The notes beneath the pieces are model-generated. The model made no database searches, was not told the DNA's origin, and saw only the letters and a list, made by a program, of their open reading frames with translations. Of a stretch of DNA of 64,000 bases, positions 33,844 through 47,281 are shown piece by piece; within the stretch, counting starts at the first letter, position 1; the number at the start of each line of letters is the position of its first letter. Made by a program: the position numbers and the translations under genes. The stretch comes from Siderastrea radians. Lineage: Eukaryota > Cnidaria > Anthozoa > Scleractinia > Rhizangiidae. The stretch spans positions 13,339,701 through 13,403,700 of the forward strand of contig OZ024888.1 in the NCBI GenBank assembly GCA_964017195.1. The letters are read 5' to 3'.

Positions 33844-36606
33844 AGGGTCGCTTATCGTGCATTTTTGCGTACAATCACCAAACGTGGCCCAGATGTTCCC
33901 TGGGTGACACCAAACAGATTCAGAAGGGGTGCCTTAGTATTTGACTACTCTGGGGGGGAGGGGCAGTTATGTTCAACTCATAACTATGGCTATAAGACGG
34001 ATAATTCGGAGTTGTTTTGACTCGTATTATTTCCGTAGCATAGATGTTTCTTGTGTGACAACAAACGGTTTCAGAAGAGATGCCACAAAATTCCACCACT
34101 GGGGGTGGGGGTAATCATGTCAAACTCATATCTTTGGTTTTGGGACAGTAATTGAAAATATTTTTGAACGAGAATTTTTTTAGTAGAGATCCCCAACTAT
34201 TTACAAATGTTCCAAAGGGGTGCCAAAAAAATTAATTCTGCCATCGATGCGGAGGGGCAGGAGGAGGGGTAGGGGGAGGGGTTCATCTTATTTACGTTAT
34301 AAAAATATAATAGTAACGTAGATTCCATTACAAACTCTGCAAAGGAATATCATAACATCTTTATCAGCTAATATTTTAACGTATTTTATGGCAGAAAACA
34401 TAACCTATGGCTGATAGCACAATTTCGAACGGGCAGGAGGTTGCTTCTATGCCATTAAAGATGATACAACAATTAAAACAAGCCTACCCTGCATTTTTAG
34501 CTTTGATCAGAACACTACCTGTCAGATTCTCTGCGAAAAACCGTTTGGACCGGTTTGTGCACTCACTATACTATTGAAACAACACATACTACGGAAATGA
34601 CCAAGTGGCAAAGGTCTTATAAATCGGCTTACGTTAAGCTTTCCAACTCAGACAAAATAAAATAAATATCTTAATTTCATATAACACAGAGTATACTGTA
34701 AGTTAAAGCAACTTCACTTCGTATTCTGGCAGCCTCCTGAGCAGGAAGAGTTCCGTACAAGGAAGGTTACCTCTGCGACACTTGCAGCACGCGCTGAATT
34801 ATCGACTCTAACATCCGCATTTGAGTAATTCACGGCAGACTTTTGACGCTCCAGGAAGAGTGGTCCACACTGGTGCCCAACGGCTATCGCTCTACATCCA
34901 ACCAAAGCTGGAAGATTCTAGAGGCTGAGGTTGTAAGGAGACCCACCCGCTAGCCGGATTCATACAGATCGGTTGAAATGGTTAAGGAAAGAGACCTTTT
35001 CAGGCGGTATGTGCCCTACTTCTCTGGCTCTCTTCTTGAAAAGCTCCCTTCGGGTCGTGTTCACTCAGCCACCAGCGCTGGTTTTATCATACATAATGAC
35101 TATAAATCGCTCGATGGCAGCAAACATAAGAGAGTCGATTGTGAGGGGAATAAACGGATTGTTGATGACCTCCAAGAAAGCGTCCATGACGTTAGGATAC
35201 ACATCCCACGCTTCCCATGCCGACTTCTTCCCTCGATCTTGGAATGCCAAGGTGGTAAGCGCCATGGCCTTGCTCTGCCCCAAGGTTCCGGCAGACATAT
35301 ATGCAGTTAACCGACAGGTGTTGAAATTATTTGCCTGTGCCAAACGCGATGCAGATTGGCAACTTGGGCAAGAACAGCAGTAGACAGCTGGATCTAGCCC
35401 GGAGTGATAACAATCACGTCAGTATCGACTGTGCGGATCATCACTGCCTTGGCGCCACTCTCAACAGCGTGTCGAACATGGACAAGGCGACGTGTGTCCG
35501 CCTTGTCGTGGTTACAAAGCGGCATTCCTTGATGAGGTTGGCTGATATTGACTCTTTCACTAGAAGATATTGCAAAGGTGCATTGAAACTAATTTAGAGG
35601 TACTTTCAGATGTGATAATTGTCGGAAGTTATAATGACGAGCTTGTCATCTGGGATGGTGCTGCTGATCTCGGGCTTGCTGGCTTGTAATCGTCCCACAC
35701 AATATCAGTCCTTGATGCACTGGTAAGAGTGTATCCGGCAAAAGGCACAAAGAAGTCCCTTGCGTACTCAGCAAAAGTGACTGCTGATGAAGTAGGGAGA
35801 GCATGGGCAACAGCAGCTCCGTCCAACACTTTCGCATCAAACTGGTCAGGAGAATGATTCCCTTCAGCCGTGTCGCTTGTTAGACATTCAATCAGGTCCC
35901 ATTTTCAGATTCGTATCGTCACACATGGGTGATTCCCGTGCCGTTTTTAGATGCAATGCAAGAAATAATATTAAAACGTAATATTTTTAAAAGTAAACAA
36001 AATATTCCCAAAAATCTATTAAATAACCGTCCCCAAGAGAGGGTGGCCTAAGAGAGTGAAACCCTGTGCCCCACGGTAATTATTTGAAATTTATTATTAG
36101 TTCGCACCCATGCTGCGAAGGTTATTGTTGTTTCCACTTCAACAATCTAGAATTACGTGACGTCATTCTAACTGGCCAATGAGGTGTCGTCCTTACAATA
36201 ACCACGCAGTATGACACAGAGTCAAAAATAAATTCTAATAGTTTTCATCGGAAGAGGTACATGTATGGGGGATTCGCTCCCTTCCTTCATCCTCTCTTAC
36301 CATCCCATAGCTATAAGCATGAGTTGGACACAATTACCTCTCCCCTCTTCCCCAAGTGGTGGAATTTTGTGGTACCCCGTTTGAATCCTTTTTGTGTCAC
36401 CCAAGAAACATCTGTGCCACGTTTGGTGTTTCTACTGAAATAGTACGCGTCCAAACAACTCCCTTCCCCTCCCCCCTAAGTGGTAGAATTTTTTGGGGCA
36501 CCCCTTCTGAATCTGTCTGGTGTCACCCAAGAAACATCTGTGCCAAATTTGGTGACTGTACGCAAAAATGCACGATCCGACCTTTTTTTTGGCTCTAAGC
36601 GACCCT
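33844..36606. mobile_element. DNA element with tandem-array inverted ends
   Basis: Outer ends AGGGTCGCTTA (33844) and TAAGCGACCCT (to 36606) are inverted, and both are followed inward by CGTGCATTTTTGCGTACA. Next come about three diverged units of roughly 130 bp per side with the shared phrases CACCAAACGTGGC, CAGATGTTTCTTGGGTGACA, CAGATTCAGAAGGGGTGCC and ATTCTACCACT followed by a G-run (33878-34270; inverted at about 36250-36590). A decayed minus-strand gene occupies the middle. I could not resolve a target duplication. Confidence 0.65.
34714..35900 (-). pseudogene. Large cnidarian transposon-associated protein, decayed
   Basis: Collinear fragments on the minus strand, in different frames: VLDGAAVAHALP, TFAEYARDFFVP and RTDIVWDDYKP (35830-35650); HDKADTRRLVHVRHAVESG and MIRTVDTDVIVI (about 35520-35410); FGTGK; DRGKKSAWEAWDVYP and FAAIERFIVIMYDKTSAGG (to about 35065); RRELFKKRARE; and WAPVWTTLPGASK with Cys-rich pieces (34860-34720). 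The series DGAAVVH, HEEADTR, TVDTDV, GKKTAW and PVWTTLP recurs in a large family of uncharacterised cnidarian proteins linked to mobile DNA. Several frameshifts, stops and a deletion near 35600-35640 make this copy dead. I do not know a biochemical function; the acidic TVDTDV and ADTR motifs could be metal-binding. Confidence 0.6.
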
Positions 36607-38140
36607 ACTAAGAGTAAAAGCGCTCACGAAGTTCAGATTCAATAGTTCTGTTGTGGTAGGGTGAGCTAGCCCGACATTTTCGAAGTGTAGGACCGTGAGC
36701 ATTCTTGTCTTCCTCGAACGAACTGCTTGTTAGTCCGTTAGTCTGCAAAGTGAGGAACATTTTTTCTAACAGAGCTTGCAGCCCGCAAATTACTGGAGGA
36801 AGAGCATGTCATTACCATCACAAACTTGTGCCGCCATGTTTGTTTCCGAAATTCACAACCCAGTCGGAAGATAACGTCACTATAACGATTAACTGTATGT
36901 CTTCTTAACCCTATGTTACCTAAGAACGAACGTTTTTACCTATGCTTTTGACCTAAATGCAGGAGATTGCCTCATGCCATCCAGGGAAGAAGAAGCAGTC
37001 ATAATATGTATTGGTAGGCTAGCCTAACAGCGGAGCTCCCATGAATAAGTTGGTGTTCGTTTATTAGAAAACCCGAAAACTTTTTCGGGCCCCAAAGTTT
37101 TGCGGGGCTATTTTCGGGCGCGATATTCTTTCGAAAAGTGTTCTTAAAAAGCCGAAAGTGTTTTTTCACAGCGCCGCAAATTGTCCTGAGTTATCCTAAA
37201 ATGTTCGGGCTGGTCATGTGAATTCGAAATCGAAAGTCACAGCTCTATTGTAATTTCAAACTGTACGCATAATTTTCTCTTTTCTTGCGCCGTCTTCCTT
37301 GGTTTTTACAATGTTTCAATATCCTGTCATTTAACTGTCAAGACTTGTCAAATCGTCTCAGACTATTGGCCGTTCTCTTGAATGAGCTGGAACAGGAGGT
37401 CATAACTATAACTCGCTCTAAACGTAACGGGTTATCGTTTCGGGTTTTCATCGAATTCTGATGTTGACAAATAACATTACGAAATGCCACAAAATCGGAA
37501 TCAGCAGCGCTGCAGCAAACTGACCTGTGTTTCGCGTCATGTTCAAAAACATCGTTTATTAGCACTAGTGAAATTTTTTAAAAACTTTGTAAATATGTGA
37601 AGTCCCTGTTTTCGATTTGTTCTTTATCGTTCGAATAGCTCATTGGCGTTTATATCAAAGTCGGCAACTCGTCTGCCTGGTCAACTTATGACAGAGTTTG
37701 GTCGACCCAGTTTTCATTCCATCGGTTGCTACAGTTGAGTTTATAAAAGCTACTGACAATTTTCCAGTCCGAGAGGAGGAAGGTTTTCTGTTAAGACTTT
37801 ATAGACTATCGGCTGGGTTTTTAGATGCCGCTTTTGTTTTTCCTCCACGAAGTTGCTTCCCAATTTGTTAACTTTTCTTAATCTCTGAAGAACAAATTAT
37901 AAAGGAAAAAGTTTTTCATCAGATATAAACCTTAGATACATTTCCTTCCCTCTAAAAGAAAATACCACTTGTAGAAAGGACAACAGGAGTAGTTTATTTT
38001 AGTGCAAAAGATCGGAAATTCAATTACTGCTCGCAAGAGTCTGACTGAAACTGGCGGTTTCGCGTTTAGTAGATGAAATATTGTTTAAATCTAACACAGG
38101 TCGTTTGCCTCGAAACTACTAGTGTAATTGTTTCACTCAC
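36607..38140. other. Gene-free stretch
   Basis: No credible exons. GAAAACTTTTTCGGGCCC-type sequence near 37070 gives a local stem only. Confidence 0.45.
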
Positions 38141-38334
38141 AATCAGTCCGTGGAATTCAAATTTACGCGTTGTTCTGTTTTTTTTTTTTTTTTGCCGATC
38201 GCATAAAAATTGAGCAGAATGCAGCGCCCAGTTTTTGCACCAGTTTTATTTAAGAGTTGATCGAAAATAAAAACGAAACAACAACCAAAAAAGAAGAAAG
38301 AAAGAAAAAATGGGGGAGACAAAATAAAAAAAAG

Positions 38335-39800
38335 TGAGGATTTGAACTCACGCCAAAAGCAAATCGACATTCTCCAAAACTATGTCGAAAAATGGCTCTT
38401 GAAAATTAATCCTCACAAAACAAAGGTACTAATTTTTCAAAAACAGAACCGTAAAGCCACCCGGGAAAACATTCTTTCTTTTTAAATGGAAACCAAATTG
38501 TCAATACTCCTGAATACACCTACCTAGGAACAGCATTCAATTCGAATGGGAGCTTTACCACCTCCTAAAAGAATTTAGTAGAAAAGTCCAGACGTTCTGT
38601 ATTTGCTTGTAAAAGATACATTGAATTCAACAAACTTTCTATATCCAAATGTAATTTCTTGTTTGATGCCTTATTTGCCCCCGTTCTTCTATACAGTTCG
38701 GAAGTATGGGGGGCATATGATAGCCTCAATCTCAAAAAATGGGAGAAAGGCCCCATTGAGCGTTTTCACTCACAGTTTTACAAATCATACCTTGGCCTAA
38801 ACAAAAGAGCACCAAACGTCGCAGCACGAAATGAAACTGGAAGACTCCCTCTCAAGTTAATTGTCTTCTCTAATATAATAAAGTTTTGGCTTCACCTACT
38901 AAAGCTTCCGAGCTCAAGCGTTGCTGGACAATGCCTTCAAATATCAACCCAATTGGCAGACTCTGGAAAAAAATCGTTCATGCTTACAATGTATGATATG
39001 CTGAAACAATATAGTAACAGTTTTCACTCCGATTTCCAAGCTATGATTGATGCTAACGGGGATGAACTAAGAACTAAACAGTACCGATCCAAAGTAACTG
39101 AAAACTTTAAAAATGAGTTAAAAGTTCATCAATATGAGATGATCAAATGCAACAAAAAACTTACATTTTATTCTACCTTCAAAACAGATGTAACTACCTC
39201 TAACTCACTAGAACTCATTACAAACCAGAAACATCGGCGGGCAGTAGCAAAACTTAGGGCAGGTAATCATAACCTAAGAATTGAAACTGGAAGACATTCC
39301 ACCCCTAAACTCCCTGAGCATCTGAGGATCGGTCAATACTGCAGCTCAAATGAAGTTGAAAACGAAGCACACTTCATCTTATTTTGCAACAAATATGACA
39401 CAATTAGAAATTCTTTAGTGGAAGATATCATTAGCAAATATCCCGAATTCGACTATTTAAATGCTAATAACAAAATTGTTTTTTTCTTTAATAGCTCTGA
39501 TGCTTTCATTTGTAAAAGATTAGGTCACTTCATTTACGAAGCTTTTTCATTAAGAAATGAATCATTAGATACAAGAATTGTAAATTAACCGCTTTCGCTA
39601 CTTTAATTTTATATTCTTTCTTCCTATTTTTTTGTTTTTTTGTTTTTATGTGCAATACCATTTGTAATTGGGAATGCAAATAAACTGTTGTTGTTGTTGT
39701 TGTTGTTGCCACCTGATGCAGGTGTAGATTGTTTGTTTCTATACACTGCGCGCGTTTATCCACTGCGCTATCTCACCACGGCTGTAAATCGGGTGTTATT
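38335..39800 (-). mobile_element. tRNA-like SINE split by a LINE insertion
   Basis: On the minus strand the right part reads GTGGTGAGATAGCGCAGTGG near 39780-39760, an A-box pattern. The left part reads GGCGTGAGTTCAAATCCTCA near 38359-38340, a B-box pattern, and is followed by a T-run that could end Pol III transcription. A LINE occupies the middle. The two halves join at GGTGGC/GGCGTG. Spacing between boxes after removal is longer than in a tRNA, so SINE or intron-containing tRNA relic are both possible. Confidence 0.45.
38362..39708 (+). mobile_element. 5'-truncated CR1/L2-like LINE with (TTG)n tail
   Basis: The plus strand opens inside the reverse-transcriptase C-terminal part: LQNYVEKWLLKINPHKTKVL, a stop/frameshift near 38485, YTYLGTAFN, then a long clean frame 38659-39588 (FLFDALFAPVLLYSSEVWGA, then RLPLKLIVF). 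It ends in a Cys/His segment, GQYCSSNEVENEAHFILFC. Such 3' ends are typical of CR1/L2-group elements. After the stop at 39588 there is AATAAAC and seven TTG units (39687-39708), the kind of short tandem 3' tail these LINEs use. The upstream RT and endonuclease are absent. Confidence 0.75.
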
Positions 39801-42270
39801 TTATATAAATAAACATAGCATACTACGTTGGTATCCTACGTATGGATCTCTTCTATTGCGGAACACAGTTTATCTCGCTTGAGTACAGCATTTTCCGCTT
39901 CTTTAAGGGTAATTGTTGCTTTCATTGCCCCTCTCAATATTCTGTTCAGTGTATTGTGACAGTCTGAGACACAGAGACGGAGGAATGACGGGCTTTCAAT
40001 TCAAATGGCCTCTAAAATAATATTCACGGCGTTGAGTCTTGTCACCCGGCATTGTTAGTCTTTTTCTCTTTTAGAATTTAAATTAAACCTACTGATAGAC
40101 TTCAGGCTGAATTCCTAGTAATTAAACACAGACACAAACTTGTGTTTTGAAAGTTTTAGAGGGAAGCATATCAGTCCGCGATTTCTTGCATACAAAATGC
40201 AGAGTTTCGAGCGACCTCGCCGGTAAAGAAACTCCGTACTTTGCAGTTGAATATAGAAACTCTAAGATCACAAATGCTCCTCTTCAACTTTCTTCAAGAA
40301 TGTAGCCCAGCAATGAAAGAAAAACTACTAGTGTAATTGTTGAAAATCGTGATAAAAAGTCCTAAGGTTGAGAAAATGAACCAAAACAAACTGTTTTCCT
40401 GGCGGTCCGCATTTTGTTTATGCCTTGCTTTTACTCATTGTCTTCGCGTTTTTATTTATAAAGAGCACATTAAAAAAGAGTAATTTAGCGGTATTTTATT
40501 TAGGGTCTACCATGAAGACAAATCGAGTTCCTTTAAATGCTGTTTCCTTAGTCGTTTCCTTACGAAATCTCACCTATTGAGTGCAAGCGACAATGCTGAG
40601 CGCTGAAAGTTTTGTTTCACTCACAATCAGTCCGGGGAATTATTATTTTTTCCCAAACTTTTATAAACAAAACAAGGGCATCTTTTATGGAGATGTGCCG
40701 TCTTTCACACTTCGTGCTTTTTTACAGGCCACTGAAATTTTTTATCTGCACTTATTCGCCTGGGAAGGCAAAAACCATTTTATTTTGAATTCGCCTCAAG
40801 AAAAAGCAACCCGCAAGCGACCTCGCAAGCAATTTAGCTGGAGGAGGAAATTAGTTTCACGCCTATTTTGAACTAATGTTTATAAGTTTTTCAAACATGT
40901 CAAGAAAATTATTGTAATCATGTAAACTCGCTCAATTAAACAATTCTTACAACGTAAATTCACAATCATATAATTATGTAATTTACTTTACCGTCGGAGT
41001 AAAAGAAGTACTTGCAAGCCTAAACCAAAGACTACTGCTCGCGCGGTCCTTTCACAGCATGAAATCTTAAATTTACGCACCCTTATTATATGGCAAGCAA
41101 TTCTTCAGTCCAAATCGAGTGTTCTGATTGGTTAGTCTTCGGTCGGGATTTTACAGTACGGACCATTACCATGGAAACGGTCCTTTTTGGATTTTTTTTT
41201 TCGTGCTAATGCTACAGCAAAATTCAAACTGTGAAAACGCAAGAAGATAAAAAAGAAAAGGTTTGGAGCTGGTACAAAACAAATGAACGAGGTAAACACG
41301 TCTGCTTAGAAAAAGCGCTCTTCAATTAAGTTTACCGACTGGGCCAACGTTCTTCAGTGACTGTGTGTGTTTATTGTGTTTTTTTGTACGGCTGTAGACT
41401 GTAAGCTGTAAAGACCCGAGTAAATCGGCCAAGACTTAAACAATAATTATTAAAATTCAGCATTAACAAAAGAGTACGTTTCTCACAAGAAAACCTCACG
41501 GCGAAAAAGAATGAAAACTGCAAAACAACTAGCAAACGGCTTTCACCGGCAACTATAAATCGAAAGTAAACGATCACGTTCCTGTCTAGTTTAATATTCG
41601 CCATCGCTTCAGTCAGCGCTTTCCACAAAAACAAATTAAAGCTACACGTACATGCATTAAACTAACAGTGTACCTTGATTCCTCAGCGAGATTTTTGCTC
41701 TTGAAGTGCACGTCTTTGAAAATAATTTTAGCGTGTTCCCAAGTCCACTCTTGCTGTAGCTCGCGCTAAAACAACTTTGTTAGGTGCGACGAAAATTTGC
41801 TCTCAGCATCCACAAAGTTCTCTTTAAAGCAACTGAAGCAAACAACTTGCAGTATTTGATGGAGAGATAATTTCCAGTGTTTTTTTTAAGTTCGAGTGTT
41901 CCTTTGTTCACAATGACTAACACGCTGCCACAATTTCCAGAGTTTGAGAAGTACGTGTGTGAGCAGGTTTTATCGCGGCCTTTTCATTATTCTTCTTTTT
42001 CCCGAATTGTCTCTGCCCATAACGAAGAAGTATTTTCAAATGAAACTTTCTTGTGTTGTACAGGACGACGAAAAACTGACACATATAATACAAGCAGAGC
42101 AGTTTTCATTCAAGAGCCACGCAAGTTTCTGCCGATCGACAGCAACGATCATCAAACTGATTCGAAAGCCTGTTAAAATCGCTAACTTCTTTCCTTGACA
42201 CCGCGCCGGAAATTGACTTGAATGAACTACCGGAAGTGTTGTTTCGTACGAAAAATGATGCCATATAATA
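39709..42270. other. Gene-free stretch with a dispersed short repeat
   Basis: ACTACTAGTGTAATTGTT (40326) and TTTCACTCACAATCAGTCCG (40616) are separated copies of a sequence that is contiguous at 38117-38152. No coding exons were recognised. Confidence 0.45.
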
Positions 42271-42424
42271 AACCACTTACTAACTTCACTTGCTCGGGAC
42301 CGTACTGGGGAATATTGGCCCTCGGTCGTTTTTGTACGGACCTCGCTGCGCTCAGTCCGTACTGCCACGACCTCGGGCCAATATTCCCCAGTACGGCCCT
42401 CGCGTTCAGTTAGTAAGAGGTTAG
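42271..42424. repeat. Fold-back (palindromic) repeat
   Basis: The left arm, ACTTACTAACTTCACTTGCT then ACCGTACTGGGGAATATTGG, is mirrored by CCAATATTCCCCAGTACGG, then GTTCAGTTAGTAAGAGGT. The centre is a second stem, GTACGGAC...GTCCGTAC, around CTCGCTGCGCTCA. It should extrude as a cruciform; such sequences are typical non-autonomous fold-back elements. Confidence 0.75.
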
Positions 42425-42760
42425 TAATGACTACGTAAAGAAAGCGTATTGACCCTGCAAACGCATCTTAACGGACTTCTTTACATTTCCGTTCAGAAGG
42501 TCTTTACGCATTAGAAACGATAGTGCGTAAAGACGTCTTAGAGAAACTTTAATCGCTGTCTTTACGGATATCGGAAAAACTCGTAAAGCCTTCATTTACG
42601 ATAATTTACGACTTCCGTAGGGTTACCAGAATGGAAATGTTTACGCGTTCTCTAAGCACGCCTTTACGGATATGGTGAAAACCGTGTAAACGCTCTACAT
42701 TTACGACCCTCAGTAGAGTGCATTTTTCAAACAGTCTTTACGGATGGTGAGGGTTATATG
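42425..42760. repeat. Cluster of TTTACG motifs
   Basis: TTTACG or its complement CGTAAA occurs more than ten times in 330 bp, often as CTTTACGGATA or GTGCGTAAAGACG. The same motifs cluster near 49 kb and 50.3 kb. Confidence 0.6.
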
Positions 42761-45700
42761 ATATTTACAACCACCTTCAGCAGAGAAATTTTCGTGTTCT
42801 TAAATATCGTAAATATGCTTCTATCCCCTGAAAAAAGTGGTTGTGATTCGTCATCCGACTCAGTCATGGCATTTCAAGGTACTGTGGTGAACAAAAAATT
42901 CATGTCTTGCGAGCAATTAAAATCATTTCTATTATCTTGTCATTACGTATTGTGAAAAGTTCTGCCATGAAAGCTGGTTTCACAAAGACGTTATATTATA
43001 CAGGGAGAGACTACTAGAAAGCAACCAATGACAATTTCACATCTTTTATTCGAATTAACGTTTAAACACATCTTCATTGGGACTGTTCTCTTTTCCTACA
43101 TATTCGCTGAACTGAGAGGCACAAAGAAAAGAGAATTCTGCCCTGGGTGATATGAATGTTAAAATGTTTCACCTTAGCAAAAACAAAGCCACTTAGTGAA
43201 AAGGGCGCTCTTTCGCAGCATCTGATGACTAGTACCTGCGCCTACAGTTCTACTGTATAAGCTGTTTTGTTTGGATGCTAATGAATAATGAGTACATAAG
43301 CACTTAAGTTCATTTGTTGCTTATAGGCATTGCTACAATGTTTAAAACCCAGGACAGATTATTCTTTTCCTCCAATCTTTACAACGTAGTTCACCCAAAA
43401 GCAAAACATTGGACTCTGTAGAAGGGACATTGTTTCAAAGCAATTTTTTGCCCTATTTGATTTTTGTTTATAGCTGACTGATCCAGATTTACAGTGCTTA
43501 TGATAACTTGGAGTGTTTCTGATCGGTGATAAGGTCTTCTTTAAGCCTGTCTTGATGGGGATTGAACTTGTTGATCCACTTCAGATTATGTAAACATGTG
43601 TCTGATCTGTTGGAACGAATGAAAGGATAGTATTAATAATATACTATTGCCCATTACAGTACAAATCATTCCTATAGACACTGACCCAGGTAACAGTTAA
43701 AATCTGCAGTTACTGTGGAGACTTTTGTAAGTCAAACTGGTAAATGTGAATTACATTGGTGACAGAACAATGGCTAACCTTATTTTTTAGAATTCATGTA
43801 AAATGGACCAAAGCTATTCATAAAGTCATATATTTCAGGTAAATCGTCATTTAATAGCATGTCAGGGAAAGTAAAAAGTTCACTGCACAATAGAAAACCA
43901 AATGAACAGCAAGGTTAGCAACGCACATGGTAGATAAACTTACTATCCTACACGACAGTATCAATTAATTAGTCAATAAAAGTGCATTTAATCTAAGTTT
44001 TGTACAGTACAGGGCACAGGAATTGCAGCATTACATGAGGGTTTCCTGTGTATAAGGATGCCATGTTGCACACAACTTCAAGCATGAAACACACATGTAA
44101 AAAAAAATTACACACAAAGGGGTGTAAAAAAGACACAAATTTTCTGAAAGTGCAAGTTAAATTTACATGCGGAGGTTGGAGACAACCTCATTTAGAGTGT
44201 ATATCAGTACATAACACAAGTACAGAGTAGAAGAAGATATGTAAGAACCAGAATAAACTATGTGTCCTGACCCAATTCACACCATAGGTGGCACAAGCAG
44301 TAGAAGTATAGAATGTGTGATACTTGACCAGTGTTGTGTTCACCATAACCAAAAATTAGTGCATGAATTATAGAGGTTTATATCGGTTTGGTCGTTTAAA
44401 GTAGACACGGCTTTAAGACAAACTGAAATAGAGTTGCTTAGCTACAGTGTATATCAATGCTGCACTCTACACGTGGCCATCATAAGGCTGCACTGATACA
44501 GCTGTAAGACCATGACACTGAAAATAAGAATGTTCCAGGTTTTCATGACCAAGACCGGTTTCTATGGGGTGGGCCTGGGATGATTGGTCCCCTGCTTAAA
44601 CCCATCCTGGAGGGCCTGGGGCAGTACTGTGTTCAGCCTCTCCAATTTCCACCAATGGGACATGGCTGAATATAGCAGGGGCCAAGGCCCCAGCGAGCCA
44701 GCTCTTGGGATCACTGAGACATGCAAGCTTCACCACCACGGCATTGTGACATGCCCAAGGTTATTTTCCATATGACCGCTCTTTCAAAGAGTTTTTAAAA
44801 ATAATGGAAGTTTAATGTTGCAAATTAAGTGACAGGACAGGAATAATTTGATGAATAAATGTACAGTACATGTACTAGCTACACAAAAATTGTTTAAAAT
44901 GCCATGAAACAAAACTTTGTTCCTTCAAAGTTTCTCTGCACCAAGGTCTATGACTTTACTAACACGTACATGTACAAGTAACTGCATGTAGAAATCAGTG
45001 AACATATGGTCATGTTTCAACTGTTCAGCGCGCAATCAAGGTTGGCTGAATGTGAGCTCACCGGCATCTAGGAATTTTATATTCAGTAATCAAGAAACAA
45101 CTAAAACAACAATCAAGCTTCCAAATTATTGATCAGGTCAAACATAGCAGAATGTGTGGCAGTTTTTGATGACTATAAATAATAATCAATAATTGCAAGT
45201 ATCCATAGGACTTGTTAGGATATTTTGTGTAGCCAACTGAGTTGTTCATCAAATTGTTTCTGGCCTTTACACTTCATTTATAGTGTTATGTTTTCAGTTT
45301 CAAAACTTGACAAAGAGTCAAATACCAGATATAGAATGCAACATTAGTTAGTGTTTTTGAGTCAGATGTCAGCTGGTCTACTTTACAACTAAGATCCCAT
45401 GTAACCTTTGATAATATCACACAACAGCAGTTACACATCACCTATGTTCATACAATTTATTGATGTTAAATGTTGTGAGGGAGTGACTCTACAGGGTGTC
45501 ACTTGACATTATGGAGCAATGTGTCCAACATGTACATGTACAATCATTTTTTCCTTTTTTATAACATAGAAGGCAAAATTACTGAATGCTGATTGGTTGA
45601 GAGAGAGCATTTTTTCTTAATTTTCTTTAGGACGAGGGCAAAATTACTAATTCCTGATTGGCCAAGCGCCCAAATTACTCGCATTTGATTGGCTGAGTGC

Positions 45701-47279
45701 AATAGCGTGCCATTTGCAATTTGTAGGCATCTTGAAACGAAAAACAGTTTTGAGTTATTCAAACAAGGATCACTTCAAAGTTTGACTTTTAACCGGGTTG
45801 GTTGGTACAAATGGTATGGGAATCGGGTGTTAGCTTGAAGAGAAATTCCAAAAGGTGAACATATAGTGTTATGGGAAAGAGCAAATGGTTATTTGTTTTA
45901 AAACTACTGAAAACTTTGGAGTGATGTGGTCAATAATTTTTCCAGCGAGAGAAAGCTTCATAACTCAGGTGAATAAAATTTACTTAGTTTGAGCTTTTAG
46001 TGTGTTTTGTCAATGAAATAGAATTGTATTTATCTCTTAAAATGTACATAATGATCAGTCTTTCTTGTTCTGTGCGCTGAGCAACAGTTAAACTGCTTGT
46101 GTTGCGAATTGTTTACGTGCGGGTACTTTTATTCTGGGCGCCGGCTGATTGTGTTTCAACGTGTATGAAAAGTTTTCCAAGAATTTTGCTCTCTGTATTA
46201 TGAAAAGTAAAGTTTACTAGTCCTCATAGAATTAAGGATAAAATTTCACTTGTATTTTCAAAGTTTTCACAAATTGCCCTTGTTGCTCCATGACTCAGGC
46301 AATTTTGTGAAAACTGAAAATATGTTTCAATATTTATCCTCATCGGCCTCATACGATTACATATATGAAAGATTGCCCTCAGGGGATGCTGTTTCCAGGT
46401 GATGTATTAAGTCATATTAAAGTTACTGGTTTAATGTTTGAGTAAGGGCTGATAAGACTGCAACAACAGGAAGACAAACAAGCAAGGGGCGAAACACAAA
46501 AGTACATGCGAACCTTTTTGGCAAATCAGGGATGTTTGCTAAACTGGTACTTTCAATAATATAATTTCCTTTCTTTGAAAGCCCAATATCTAGGGTCAAT
46601 TACATGAGCTGGGCTGGCCCATGATTAGCCAGGCTGGTTCAGGCCAAGATGACTGTTCAGCCTGGTATTCCAGGTACATGATGCAAGTCACCCTGGCCTA
46701 GTAAACACAGTTTACATGGAAAACTTTCATCCTGGCTAGCTGGGATTCTGGCATCACATTGCTGGGATCCTGGCAAACTGGGCTGAGATTTTCCCATATA
46801 AATGCTTGGCCCAATTTTACTTTTGGTTGGTATGTTAAACAGCCCACAGGCTTCCCATACAAACTATGTGGCCAGTAGTATGTAGTTTCAAAATGTCATG
46901 TATAGCCCTGGATATTATTGAAATGTCCCTGTTAACATGAAATTTTGCAAAGAATACTTACCTTTGAGGTAAGTCTTAAGTTTTTGACAAATTTACAATT
47001 GAATGGTGCGAGAAAAATCTCTAACCACTGAGCTTGCCTTTGTGGTTTCGAAGCTGAGCGATGGGAATTTCTGGGCCAGTCTAAAATGCAGTTTTCCTTC
47101 TCTATCTCTTATTACGCACAGTTGAATGATTTGCAAAACCCTTCAAACTGTAAAAATGCACCATATAGAGCTACAAGGACCAAACAGAAAACCATTGAAG
47201 TGATTCCATTTAACTGAACTCAGATGTAAATATTCTTCACAATATTCCATGTTAATAGGGATGTTTCGGTATTACCAAA
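42761..47279. other. Gene-free stretch
   Basis: No exon series on either strand. Local features are GTACATGTAC-type palindromes (44860-45540), three AAATTACT...TGATTGG units at 45578-45690, and a GGCTGG/CCTGG-rich low-complexity segment at 46600-46810. Confidence 0.45.
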
Positions 47280-47281
47280 TA

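Noticed and set aside
38143..38370. Minus-strand 75-codon frame
   Set aside because: Its length comes from poly-T and GAAA-rich low-complexity sequence next to the split SINE.
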